Origin: Campylorhamphus procurvoides
Taxonomy: Eukaryota > Chordata > Aves > Passeriformes > Dendrocolaptidae
Assembly (NCBI GenBank): GCA_013396655.1
Contig: WBMV01000777.1
Coordinates: forward strand, 124,001-188,000
Length of the DNA: 64,000 nt
Direction: 5' to 3'
Below are positions 11,901 through 23,347 of the stretch, piece after piece; within the stretch, counting starts at the first letter, position 1, and the number at the start of each line of letters is the position of its first letter. A program made the translations under genes and the position numbers. The notes below the pieces were generated by a model that saw nothing but the letters and a program-made list of their open reading frames with translations, was not told where the DNA came from and made no database searches.

Positions 11901-14900
11901 AACAGCAGACCCAGCTTAATTAGTTTATTGATTAGTACCATAAAGTCCATAACCAAGTAGTGAGAGTAAAGTTATTAATGTCCAGTTCTGCAATAGTTTA
12001 CTGTGGGAATGCAGCCATGCAGAAGAACTAAGCAAACAGAAGATACAGCTACTCATATTCTCATGTGTATCCCACTTCTTCTCCACACTGCATGAGAAAA
12101 CCCTCCATCGTGTGTACTCCTGTCCCTGTTTTCCCTAGCACAGAACATAGCGTTCTGCTTTTATTTTGTCCTGCTACTCTTAGAAAAGCAATAACTGACC
12201 TAGCCCCTAGTAGAGAGACTACAGCACTTTAACTGTTCACAAAATAAACTGCTGTGGAATGGAGCGTAGTGTGAACGCAAAACATTTTGAGACTATAAAA
12301 CAGAGTAACAAGACTTTGGATAAAAAGGCAATAGATCCTATTCAGTATCTTTCTCAATGAGATTTAGTTATATCCATCATAAAAATAGGTTTGCTATACT
12401 GTGAAATTCATAGTCATATGCCAATGCTTTAGTGGGAAATTAAGTAGGGTATTTTACAATTAGTAGTTGAAGTTAAAGAAGAAATTACAGAATACAGCCA
12501 GGATGCAGTGATCAGCATTTGTGCTCTGATAGCAAGGAGGTTGTTCTTTCCCTATATACAGAGAAACAAGCTCTATGCCATAAATGTTATACTGTTAATA
12601 CATATTTTGAGGTGTTGTGTTTGGGTCATTAGGCACATCTTCATAAAGGAAATTTTTATTCCTATAATATGACTGCAAATAGCTGGAAGTATCAATGCAT
12701 TGTATAATTAAAGGGCTATGTTAAATAGAAGAAACCAATATGATTGCTTCTAAGAAAAACCAGCACGAGCAAGAGAAATATTCATCTGCATTGGAATGCA
12801 ATCGATTATGGTCAGGATCTCTAAGGCACATCATTAAATATAGTTCTCAGTTTACTGTGGCAGGGAGATTTCTTGTTCTCTCTCCAGGAGCCAGCTTATT
12901 CCGCCTCCTTGCTACAGTTCTTTTCTCCACGCTCTTTTGAGCATTGCCTTTTATAAGGATTGCATCGTGACATTTAGTTTAAGGAAATACAGTAGTTTCT
13001 TTCTCTTCCAACCTTGCAATTTTATAGGGATTTGACTATGAATGTTTTTATTGTAGCATCATATTTTACAGCATACTTCATTGTTCTTAAGATGTAAGCA
13101 AATGTACTGTGATGTTATATTAGCAAGGACTTTGTCTTGCCAAAGAAGAGGTTGTTGGGGTACTGCATTGGAAATGGCTTCAGCAACTTTCTTGGAGCTG
13201 AAAACTAATACGTTGAAATGAGTTTGTTGAAAATAAGTTAATTATCCAGTTTCATTTTATAAATTTGATTCACAGAGGAAAGGCAGTGTGATGGTTCTCT
13301 CATGTCATGAGTTGAAGTCTCAGCCCAAGACTAAACGATGACGAATTGCAATGCAGCTTATTTCTGAATGTATGTCATAATACTGTGCTAATGGTCCATT
13401 CTTCCTCATGACAGAGTGGTTGTGCTCTGAGGATATACAAACATGATCATAAGTGGCCTATATTATTTCCAGCTTGGATTGTTCAGTGACATACCTGGAG
13501 CATGAAAAAAGCTGGTGCATTTTGCTGTCTTTTCCCAGAAAATGGGTTTGCATCTTGTGCAAAACCCCTGAGAAATCATTAAACAGAGAAGGATGAAATA
13601 GTAAATTCTGATAAAGGAATAAATGGCAAAAATACTTGTAGAAATCAGATGTTTGACCCTTTGCAAACAGAGGAGAACAACTTGTCCATGGAACTGACGC
13701 TTCTCTTCAGTGCAATTGCTTGTTGGAATGGAAATTTATTATAAAAGTGGTAGAACTGCTTTTTTTCCTTTTTGTCTGAGGTCTTCCTAGAAATTTGCAG
13801 GTGATGAGAGAAGTCTTCATTCTAATAAAAGAATAGACCAACTTACTGATTGGAGAAAATTACATGAAGTTTTTTAATCAAAGTCTCTGTGGTCTGCTGT
13901 CTGATTTTCTAGGCCAGATGTCAAATGTTTTTCACTGATGTCGATGTTGAAGTAATCACTAAGCCAATTCCAAGAATGAGTAAGTGAGACTGTAATAACA
14001 TTTCATTTCAGTATTACACAAGCTTTTTTTCCCAGCTATGAACAAAGTAACAGGACCCCTCTGATTCAATATAATTACACAAACTATTACTTTGAAATTT
14101 GTGAGACAGTTTTGTGTGGTCAATTGCTCTATACATATATATGGGAGGTTTCAGTACAAAATGCAAAAACACATTTACAAAGTTTTATATTTTTAAACAT
14201 TTACATTTAATTTAAAACATAATTACATTTTTCATATTTAATCTATTTTATGAAGTTTATCTTTGCTACTACAGTATTAACCAGTAATTTGAAAGGCAAG
14301 AATTTGCTAGAAAAAAGACTTTGCAGTGTAAAAATGGGTAGAGAAAGAACTAGGTGGCTCAGTGGATGATGGACCTTACTGAGTTAAATCTCAGCTGATT
14401 ATTGTGGGACTGTGACATCAGATTAAATATTTTACAGTTTTTATGTGGGATATAATCAGTCACTCATAGTCACATGGAGAATTAACCTGGTAGAACTAAC
14501 TCAGAACTTGAAGAAACATGTTTTCTATAGCTGTTTCAAGAGGAAATCGGTGATATAACAAACCAAATAGATATCTGTTTTCACAAATAATATTAAAGCA
14601 AATCTAACTAATATGAAACTATATACAATGCTCAGAGTAATCTTCCTCTGTGGGTAAATTACACGACTATTAATACAAACATACTCTGGTGGTATGCTGA
14701 CCCTTGGTAGAAATTGATAAGATGTTAACATTGTCCCTTTCACCACAATTCAGACCTTTAGTGAAAAGACATTTTGATTACATATCTTCCACTTTATCTA
14801 CTGCATATTTGGTGATCAACTATTCAATCTTCAGTTAATTCATTGGTGAAGCCCTGGCTCATTTCTTAGACAGAACTGCATACTCCTTCATGAGCTTTGC

Positions 14901-17484
14901 TATGGGTGTTTGGTACTACAGCTTCATAACCACTCATGACATCATGAGACTTTCAGACTGCTCTTTTGAGAAAAAATATTAGTTATGTTTTGGTTTTGTT
15001 TTGTTTTTTGTAAAGTGGGAATGCAGACATGGAAAAATGGATACAAATATGTGTTACTATTTTCTGGTACTCAGTCAGAGTTGCTTTTCAGCATCCTTCA
15101 CCTCAACAGCACACTTTGTTCAAAGCTCAGCTTGCCCTGATGGTCTGTGCAGATGGGATGTTATTTGCAACATCTGTAATTTCAGCTCATGCTGTCTGTA
15201 TATGAAGTATGTGTACATACAGAGTATGTGTAGAAACCAAGGTCCTGGGGGGCAGACAGAGTGCAGCTCCTGGGCACATCAGCCAGACTGGACTCCTAAG
15301 CCTGCAGCCAGGCATCACTACCAGTTCCAGCTGTAAAACCCAAAGGAACCCGTGATCTGATCCCCGTTAATCTGGCAATTAATTTAGGCAATATAGAAAT
15401 ACTTATTTCAAGGATGAGGGCACTAGATCTTTTAGGGAATGGTCTCTAAAATAATTTAATAGGCCTTAGAAGAGATACCATGTACTTTTTCACAGACACG
15501 GTAGAATCCCTTTTAGCTGAAATTTCACAAACTTCTTCAGTCTGAGAGAGAAAATTTCCCTTTCAAAACCAAAGGTTAAAATCTGAAAAACATGTCAGAA
15601 AGAGAAAACAGAGTCTTAAAATGGGAAGCACCATACTAGAGTCAAAACAAGCAGTAGTACCTGTCTTAACTCCAATAACAGGGAAGAATGTAAACAAGCT
15701 GGAGGAATATTGCTATAGCACAAAACCATCTGAAAATATAGTAGTTTTGAGCTGAGTCATAGTGATCCCAGAGACAATCTTGCAATCCTGACTTAGTCTG
15801 CCAAGTACTTCAGAGAACAGTGGGTGCAAAATTGAATATACAATATACAAGTAGTTTAGTTAGAAAAGTTAACATTTCATTTATAAGCCAAGCTCAGACA
15901 TGATCTTTTGTTATAGATCTATGTTAGAATATAAAAATTGTCCCATAAATTGGGCAGTTCAGTGATTAAGACAGAGGCTGAGGAGCTCCAGCGTTCAGTG
16001 ATACTTTTCTGCTTTATTGGACAAAACCATTTTTATGTGCCTAGCTACCTCTACAGCAAGGACCAAAAAATCTGCAGTGACTGAGACAGTCCACTGCCAC
16101 TTTAATAGTGTAAGGCAGAATTAAATGCAAAACTGGGAGATGCTATGACTAGGTATTCCTACATAAAGCAGCAGTTTCCCAGTTTTGCTTCATGCACACA
16201 ATCTGCATGTGTGTATCAATCTTTCCACATTTAGGCATTGGTACACAAACATCATAACTGCTTGCTTAGAGTTTGGGCCCTAAGTGAAAAATATAATTAA
16301 GACTACTCTTTCAGTTTGGAAAAAAAATGAAGTGAGTATCACAGCTAAAACCGAAGAAGATACTAAGAATACCATCCAGAATCTGGGTCTGATTCCATTT
16401 ATCTGGATTTCATGACAGAGAACTTGGTCCCTTTAAGGTTAATAAAAAGTGCCACATTGAATTGTCTAGTATTGTCAAGGACAAGCACTCTAAGGCAAAA
16501 CCACTTGAAAATCATATCTAGTCTAACTCTATAGATTATGTGAAAAAATCTTCCCAAGAAATAATGAATAATTTTCATTATTTATCATTTTTTCAATATT
16601 TTTTCCTCTTTACCTGCTGGTAGAAATAGTTTATTTTCTTTTAATCTGTGTTTGAGATTGTTCACTCAATTTTTTGTGAATTTTTGTTTCTCCATCATTT
16701 CTTGTTTCAGTTGTTTTCTTAGCTACAATGGGTCACTGGGGACTCATATAATTGTTTCGTACTCTCTAGTTGGATATGTGAAATTGTAGATACAGAGCCT
16801 CTGATGTGAAAGCTCCTGGAAAATAAATACCTGCAATTGTTGAGCATGCAACATTAAAATATGTTTTATGAGATGTTCATAGCAATAAAAAGACACTTCC
16901 AGCAAGTATATGGGAAGAAAAGTCCTGTTTTGAAAATATCCCCAAATCATTTTTTATATTGTGTAAGTATTTATGGAAATAGTATTTGCTGTAGTGGGCT
17001 AGAACTTACACAAACAATATTTTGCATACTCTTCAGGGAACCAGAGAAATAACACTCAAGTATATCATGCAAAAGATGTATTTTTGCTAAAATACTATTA
17101 TTTCAATATTTTGAAGACAAGAATTGGTCAAAACCTGATTATCATGACACAGTCAAACAGGTCAAACTCACAATGGTGAATGTAGGCTGAACATTTAAAA
17201 CAGTGCCAATAAAAAGATAAGCATATTCTTTTATTTAATATCTCCAAAATATGGCTTTCAATCCTTTGCTGAGCATACCCATAATAAGGCTTCCCATAGC
17301 CAGAAAAATAAAGCCACTATTGATAAGTTACCAAAAGGAGAAGGATGACAGAGCCGGTAGTTCACTCTCTGCATACTGGTTGCGACCATTGAGATGTTTC
17401 TCCCATCCGCTACTCTGCTTTCTCCGCTTTCCAATCTCTAGCCGTAACATAAAAAGCAAGACCCTGGCCCTTCTGAGTTTGGAC
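8941..17484. other. Long single-copy stretch, no gene seen
   Basis: About 8.5 kb of AT-rich DNA without a recognisable exon, RNA gene or repeat family. Open frames here are all under about 115 codons, lack recognisable domains and start or stop at random. A T/G-rich run lies at about 14990-15010. A patch of slightly higher GC at 15235-15340 ends a 111-codon frame of no recognisable identity. Confidence 0.55.
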
Positions 17485-17500
17485 TAGGGTTAGGGTTAGG
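17485..17500 (+). repeat. Short interstitial telomere-type motif (TTAGGG)
   Basis: The sequence TAGGGTTAGGGTTAGG is 16 bases, or about 2.7 perfect units of the vertebrate telomere repeat, in otherwise unrelated DNA. It is too short to be a telomere or a block of interstitial telomeric satellite. It may be a trace of telomerase activity at a repaired break, or chance. Confidence 0.8.
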
Positions 17501-17624
17501 CAACTTTCCCCAAAAAGACTGCAGGTCATCCTAGGATTCTGCAAACAGAGTAACAGCATGAGTTTAGTGACTACTGCTAGATGATGGAAAAGTAAAAATC
17601 TTACTGAAGGACCCTGAGGCTGAA

Positions 17625-17642
17625 GAGGAGGAGGAGGAGGAG
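17625..17642 (+). repeat. (GAG)6 trinucleotide microsatellite
   Basis: Six uninterrupted GAG units preceded by imperfect GAA. On the minus strand it encodes the Pro run in a 167-codon open frame (17410-17913). That frame shows no recognisable domain and I do not accept it as a gene. Confidence 0.85.
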
Positions 17643-18828
17643 TTTCCATTGGGAAAGCATGAGGAAAAATAAGGTTGACTGCTACCAGCAGGATTTGGGA
17701 CAGGCTATAAAAGAAAGAGATCAAATTCAGCCTGTGCTCTAGCAAAGCTGGGTTGCCCCGACTGTAAAAAACTGAGTCAGCATTCCAGCAACTGAGGATT
17801 TTCTTTTTTTTTATTATTTTTTTCTCTCTCTGTGAAAATGTGTTCATACAGCCATATATAGTAAACAAGAAGGGAATTTCTGGCTGCACACCATTCTTGC
17901 AGCAGTTAAGCACAAAGTGACTGTGGTTACCTCCTCAGCAGCAGAAGGTCAGCTGTACAAGTCTGACTAAGGCAGAGTAAAAAATTAAATTCCTCCTGGA
18001 TCACTGGAAAACTCATGAATCACTGGTCCATTGCCCATTCTGGGATGGAGGAAGTGCTGTCTGGCTTGTCTGTTTGAGGGGGTTTGGATGTAAAACAGGA
18101 ATGTCTCTAAATATCAAGACTTTTGTGAATGGGAAAACTGTGCTCAGCCCAAAGGCTGTCAGAATGTAAAAGGAAGGAATCTGTTTTTTAAAGAGATGGG
18201 TTTCTGAGAGATAAAACAAGGAGTTTGACCTCAGTGTGATGTAATAGCAAGACTGACAAAAATGGATCACTATTATCAAGGTGTTAGAACAAAAGAAGAG
18301 AACGGTTTCTTGTTGCATTTTATTGAAACCACACTTAGGGACAGCCAAAATGGTAGATGCACACTTGTAAAGCTATATTCTATATATTGAAGCTGTAAGT
18401 GTGAATTGCAGTCAGAGATATAACTAAGAACAGGGGTAAAGGAGAAAGTCATCCCAGTCCAACAGAAACATATAAAAACTCTCCGTTTCAAAGGGGAAAG
18501 CTAACAAGTCCTTGTTAATTAAATAAGGTGGAGAATATGAGATATTAGGTTTTGGAAAGGGCTCCTGGGAAGACGTTAGGAACAGTCTCAATACTTTGTA
18601 TTGAGCAATAATGTCTGCTGAACTGATCCACACATAGAGTTGAGCTTTGCTATTTCCTTTTATTCTGACTGATGATATTGCTGATGCATTTTCCCCTTGG
18701 GTGTATTTTTTAAAGTGACTCCTCCCTAGCTCCTGATATACAGGCCTTTTTATTGCCAGCAATGGAGTCATGGCTTACCATCTCTGGACAACAAATTTTT
18801 ACTGGGACTGCCAAAAAGCTGTGCTACC
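17643..18828. other. Single-copy DNA with unsupported minus-strand frames
   Basis: Several minus-strand open frames (17410-17913, 18013-18348, 18276-18491, 18424-18771) follow one another. They overlap in different frames and resemble no family. I see no splice-consistent chain of exons and no signal supporting a gene. Confidence 0.45.
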
Positions 18829-18968
18829 CTGAGATTAGCTCAGTTGATTAGAGCCTGGTGCAAATAATGCCAAAGTTGTGGGTTCAGTCCCTGAAGGGGC
18901 CATTCACTGAAGAGTCAGACTTGGAGATCCTTGTGGGTCCCTTCCAACTCAGAATATTCTGTGTTTCT
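18829..18968 (+). mobile_element. tRNA-Ile-derived SINE with CR1-type tail (TguSINE1-like)
   Basis: The first 74 bases (18829-18902) are a full-length relic of tRNA-Ile. They contain an A-box match TAGCTCAGTTGA (18836-18847), an AAT anticodon position (18863-18865), a slightly altered B box GGTTCAGTCCC (18881-18891), and 'ggggcca' at the tRNA 3' end. A short linker follows, then a CR1-type 3' tail. Positions 18926-18963 match 31 of 38 bases of the CR1 end at 8898-8935. This is the structure of a SINE mobilised by the CR1 machinery. The 5-bp sequence CTACC occurs at both edges (18824-18828 and 18967-18971) and may be a short target-site duplication. From memory, this family (TguSINE1) is known from passerine birds. 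The copy is mutated in the anticodon loop and the A and B boxes, so it is probably old and inactive. Confidence 0.9.
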
Positions 18969-20455
18969 ACCATCACCCCTCAGACCACTCTTGGCGACTT
19001 GTTTAACCATGTCTATACCAGAGGCACAGCTGGCAGATGATTACTCCTACTTTTGTGAGCTCTTTATGTGTCATCATGTTGCAAGGCAGGCTCCTTTCAC
19101 AGAACACACATCCCATCAGAAGAGCACCTTTGCTTACACTGGCTGTAAAACTCATTTTATTCAGCCTGTTTTAGTCCATCACAGCAGTGTTGTGTACTTT
19201 GCATTAAGTAAGGGACATGCTATTCTGGTTTCTTTGAAGATGTTGTGGAGGGGGGACTAACAGTGGAATCCTGATCATGGTCCCACCTTTTCCTCAGTCT
19301 GAGTAATCAAAGCAATTCCACTAATACCTTCACAGAGATGAGAGCCACTTAGCTGTGTTCATGACAATGGGTTGCTATTTTTCAACTGGCGCTTTATTCA
19401 GAAAATGGTCTCTGAGGCAAAAGGACACTTTGGGGGTGCAGCCTTGAAAATTTGGCACCCCAGTGAATTTGATATCTCTGCACTGTCCTCAGATATAATT
19501 TCATTAGCAGCAGAATATTTGGTCATAAACCAAAGACTCTGCAGGTGTCTTACACAATGGAATTCAGTGCCTCATGCTTTGAGGCAAAGACTGATTTAGA
19601 ATTTGGGTTTTCTTATGGGCATTTCCAGGAATGATTGAAAAGATGGCTGCAAACTACAAACACATTACTTTTAGGAATGTTCCAGGCGACATATTATACT
19701 TCCATAAAATCTTCTTGATTCCTGGATAAAAAATAGTTAGATTTCCAACACAAATCATGGTTTTTAAACTTGAGCTGATAGTTCTGAAAATGTCTACCAG
19801 TGTATTAAAAACTAGTTACTCCTTCAAACCACCAAATATGATACAGTACTGAGTGGAGGAAAAGGATGTCTTTGGGGTTCTTAGTCTGCTAAAATTTTAG
19901 TTTGACTGGCTCTTTATTTGAGAGCTGAACAGTGCAATGGGATTAATTTTCTCCTCTTATAGTCTGTTAATCCCTGTCCAGGACATGTTCCAGTATTGAT
20001 TACAACTACAAACCCAAAAGATGGCCTTTATAAGAGAGTACAGGATAAACAGCCCTGCAGTCAATTGCTCCTAACTCTCAGCTAAGCAGGCAGAATAGTG
20101 AGGATGGCTTCAGTCCAAAATTATCACAACAGAGACCACACAGATGGGAAGATAAAAGTTCTCTCAGTAAGCTCCTGACAATGCACACCATTTTGCTCTG
20201 AAGCACCGGAATCCAGAGGTAAGCCACCTGTGTTCTCATGATGTCACTGAAATAAAGGCCAGGGGCCGATTACTTGATGGGTGCTCTTTTATTATCATAT
20301 ATCAGGTGTCACCTGCAATTTCATGTCTCAGGCAGTACGAGAAAATCCATCTGTCATCTACCAGTGAATCTCAGTGAAATTTCTTTTCTTTTGAAACTGA
20401 GACCATTAGACTGGAGAGGCAGATATATGACAAGCCAGATGTTAAAAAATAATTC

Positions 20456-20491
20456 CAAAATCCTTTAGGAATTTTTTAAAAAAGGATTTTG
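20456..20491. repeat. Perfect inverted repeat, 11-bp stem
   Basis: CAAAATCCTTT at 20456-20466 is matched exactly by its reverse complement AAAGGATTTTG at 20481-20491, with a 14-base AT-rich spacer. It could fold as a small hairpin. No protein or RNA gene is associated. Confidence 0.8.
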
Positions 20492-21979
20492 TTGGAAAGA
20501 AATTATTTTTTAAATTTTAGTACTGCCAGATTTACTTCATGAATGGGGACTGTATTTCATTCAGTATGATGCAACTAAACAATAGAGGTGCCTGAATGTA
20601 TTCTGCTCATCACATAAGGTCTTCAAAGCGTCTCAGTAATTGGTAACCCTTTTAACATTACTAGCTGCACATGCAGTTTAAAACTGGCAGGTGAAGATAA
20701 AAAACCTCACTCAATGCCATATGCTTTGAAATTCCAGCTTTTCTTCTGGGCTGGAAGACTTCATGGTGTCACTACTAAAATCCCAGCACAGCTTTTCAGA
20801 ACACAGGTCTCCTCTACATATTTTCTCATGGGTGCAGTTAGGTCCTAGATGTAGCACCAGGCCTATGCTATGAGGCGCTGCGTGTCTTTTCACTCCTTTG
20901 TAGCATTCCTAGGAAATCAGAGGCAAAGTGTGTTTCATCTCTCCATGCCATGCTTTGCAAGTGAAGGAAAAGTTATGATCAGTTCTTCTTCCACTTCAGA
21001 ACTTTTGCAGGGCTTCAAAGAGTGCCCTAGGTTGATTAGGGTCCTTTTCTGGTACCTTTTTTCCCTACTGTGTAGTGGCAGGAGTAATATTAAGAGAAGT
21101 AATAGTACTTGGTAAGAAAAATTTCTATGAATGCTTTCAGCATGGTACTTAGTGATTGGATATTGCTTGACATAAATAACTGTAGTAGATTTAAGTCCAG
21201 GTATTGTCAGTATGTTCTTATATTCACTGCAGTATATAACATCAGGGCATTTTCTGGTACTGTTACAACTGATATTATAAATTTCAGCAATTGCAAATTG
21301 TTGGAAAACTTTATGATCCTATCCAAAATGCTGACTTATATCAATAAAAAGTGGAGAGACTAATGTTGGATTATGTGGCTGAAATAACACTATCTAACTT
21401 TGCTATTTCAAAGGACACTTTACATTAATCTTGGAGTCTCTGTAAACACACTCTTTAATTTCAGTTATAAAATAATTTTTTGCTAAAGTTGACTCTTGTT
21501 CTGGCTATATATGCACAGAGTACTATAAGATGAGCTTAATGCAAGAAATTAAAATAAATCAGGTTTCAAACCTCGCATTCATATTTATGGCTAAGTTTAT
21601 TCTCATTTTAGGAGGTGAAAAAGGGAAATCTGAAGGTGAGCTGATTAGTATTCACTCAGGTTTTACTGTCAGAAGAAAAATTAGATTGAAACTTTTAACT
21701 CTACACACAAAAAGAAACAATAAAAGAATAGGGAGTAATATTTTTCCCACAATTAATTCTCCACTCTTTTTCCTATCAGCTTTTCCTGTCTCTAAATTTG
21801 AATGTAAAAATTGTGTACATTGTATATATTAGGTATATTTTTTAACCTGAAAAACATTTCTAACTGAGCATCTCAGTGCCTTCATGAACTGTAGCCAGCG
21901 AGTTCACCAGACTAATTCATACAGTGAATATATGAGCAGAACCTCATGTTGCATACACTATGAAGCTATGCAACTATTA

Positions 21980-22004
21980 ATCCTAGTTCCTTCTGAACTA
22001 GGAT
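21980..22004. repeat. Perfect inverted repeat, 10-bp stem, 5-base loop
   Basis: ATCCTAGTTC (21980-21989) and GAACTAGGAT (21995-22004) are exact reverse complements separated by CTTCT. This is a compact hairpin in non-coding DNA. Confidence 0.85.
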
Positions 22005-22445
22005 CAGGGAAACTGATACATGTGACCTGGACTATTTATTTGACAAAAAGAGTCAGGAGACCCTTCTAATGCCCTAGGCAGTCAGTTTGTCTGCTTAGTC
22101 ATTCAAGCCTTTGAACACCAGGCTGGGAAAAGGCCTTTGGCTTCATAAAAGCTCTTTCTACACAGCCAAAATAATCTCTTATAAATTTGAAAATATTGAT
22201 AAAATTAACGTTAGCAAGCAATTATCCCATATTTCTGAATGGACACAAATATGAAATTTAATAGTATTGTCATATTATTAATTAGTTAATGTATAGAGTC
22301 TGCCATTCATATCAGATGAAACAAGTTATTAGGCATGATGCCTATTTAAATGTAAGGCTTTGAGAAGTCCTAGTAGATTCCACATTTGCATCTATCTTCA
22401 ACACAGAGTAAGTTGATGGAAAACCATAGCAAAGAATGGTCATGT

Positions 22446-22497
22446 ATTAAGATATTCTTAAGACTAAGACACTTGTATCTTAAGATATCATTAAGAC
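22446..22497 (+). repeat. Diverged local direct duplication
   Basis: Two copies of a roughly 20-base unit, each containing TTAAGATAT followed by TTAAGACT, lie about 32 bp apart. The unit carries TTAAG/CTTAAG palindromic character, so alternative hairpins are possible. It is probably an old slippage duplication. Confidence 0.55.
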
Positions 22498-23320
22498 TGT
22501 TATTATTAGATACAATTTTGAATTTTTAATATAAAATTTGCAGGGAGAAGTCGTGTCTCACTAACTTAGAAAGTTTTTCAGTGGAATCAGTGAACATAGA
22601 TAAAAGTGACCAAATTCTCTTAGCATACCTGACACACCACAAAAAAATCTTCCAAGTAAGGATTTTAAGAATCTGTACTCTCATAGGTTCCAAGGCATCA
22701 AAAAGTAGCAGAAATTAATAGTTACATTTTAGAGTGCAAAGGAGTTAACAGAGAAGTTCCTTACAGACCTATGCAGAGACTTTATTATTTAACATGTTGC
22801 CTTTACTCAAAATCAAGGTGTTAAAGAGCAAAAGCCTTTGCAAAAGTTTGGTTGAGTGGAATCTTTTGGAGACTTAAATATAAGTAAAACACCTGGGCAG
22901 TGTGTGACAGACCTGAGGCTTTACACATACTTACCAACAAACGAGAAGAAGGTTTGCTACAGAAATTATACTCCAAAATTATTCAGCTTACTTAAAGAAA
23001 AAACTGACTGAGAAGACTTGTGAAGGATGTCACAACACTGTGACTGGAAAATAAAAAGCAGGTGAAATTCATACTGATAACTACAAGGTTATGTAAGTAA
23101 GAAAAAAAATATAAGCTATTACCATTCAAGAAAAAGATCCTTGAGTTATAACAATTACATGAAAACATCACCTCTACTCTTAAAAAGGATTAAAAAATAA
23201 AATAAATATTAAAAATTATTAGGAAACAAATACAGACCAAAGCAAAAAAATATCATGCCCCTGCATGCTTACATATTAAACAGTGAGAGTAATTTGGAAA
23301 TTGTGATAAAATATTTTATT

Positions 23321-23347
23321 TTATATATTTATATATATATATATATA
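23321..23347. repeat. (TA)n microsatellite
   Basis: The TA run is uninterrupted at 23330-23347, with a near-perfect AT-rich lead-in from about 23310. Confidence 0.85.

Noticed and set aside
14351..14425. tRNA-like A-box 'ggtggctcagtgg'
   Set aside because: No matching B-box at the right distance and no cloverleaf pairing. Probably chance.
17410..17913. 167-codon minus-strand open frame
   Set aside because: It is long for the window but runs through a GAG microsatellite (giving a Pro run) and a poly-T/TTTTC tract (giving a Lys run). No family resemblance. Composition explains it.
18829..18902. Functional tRNA-Ile gene
   Set aside because: The arm pairings are damaged and the sequence runs straight into a CR1-type tail, so it is a SINE head, not a tRNA gene.
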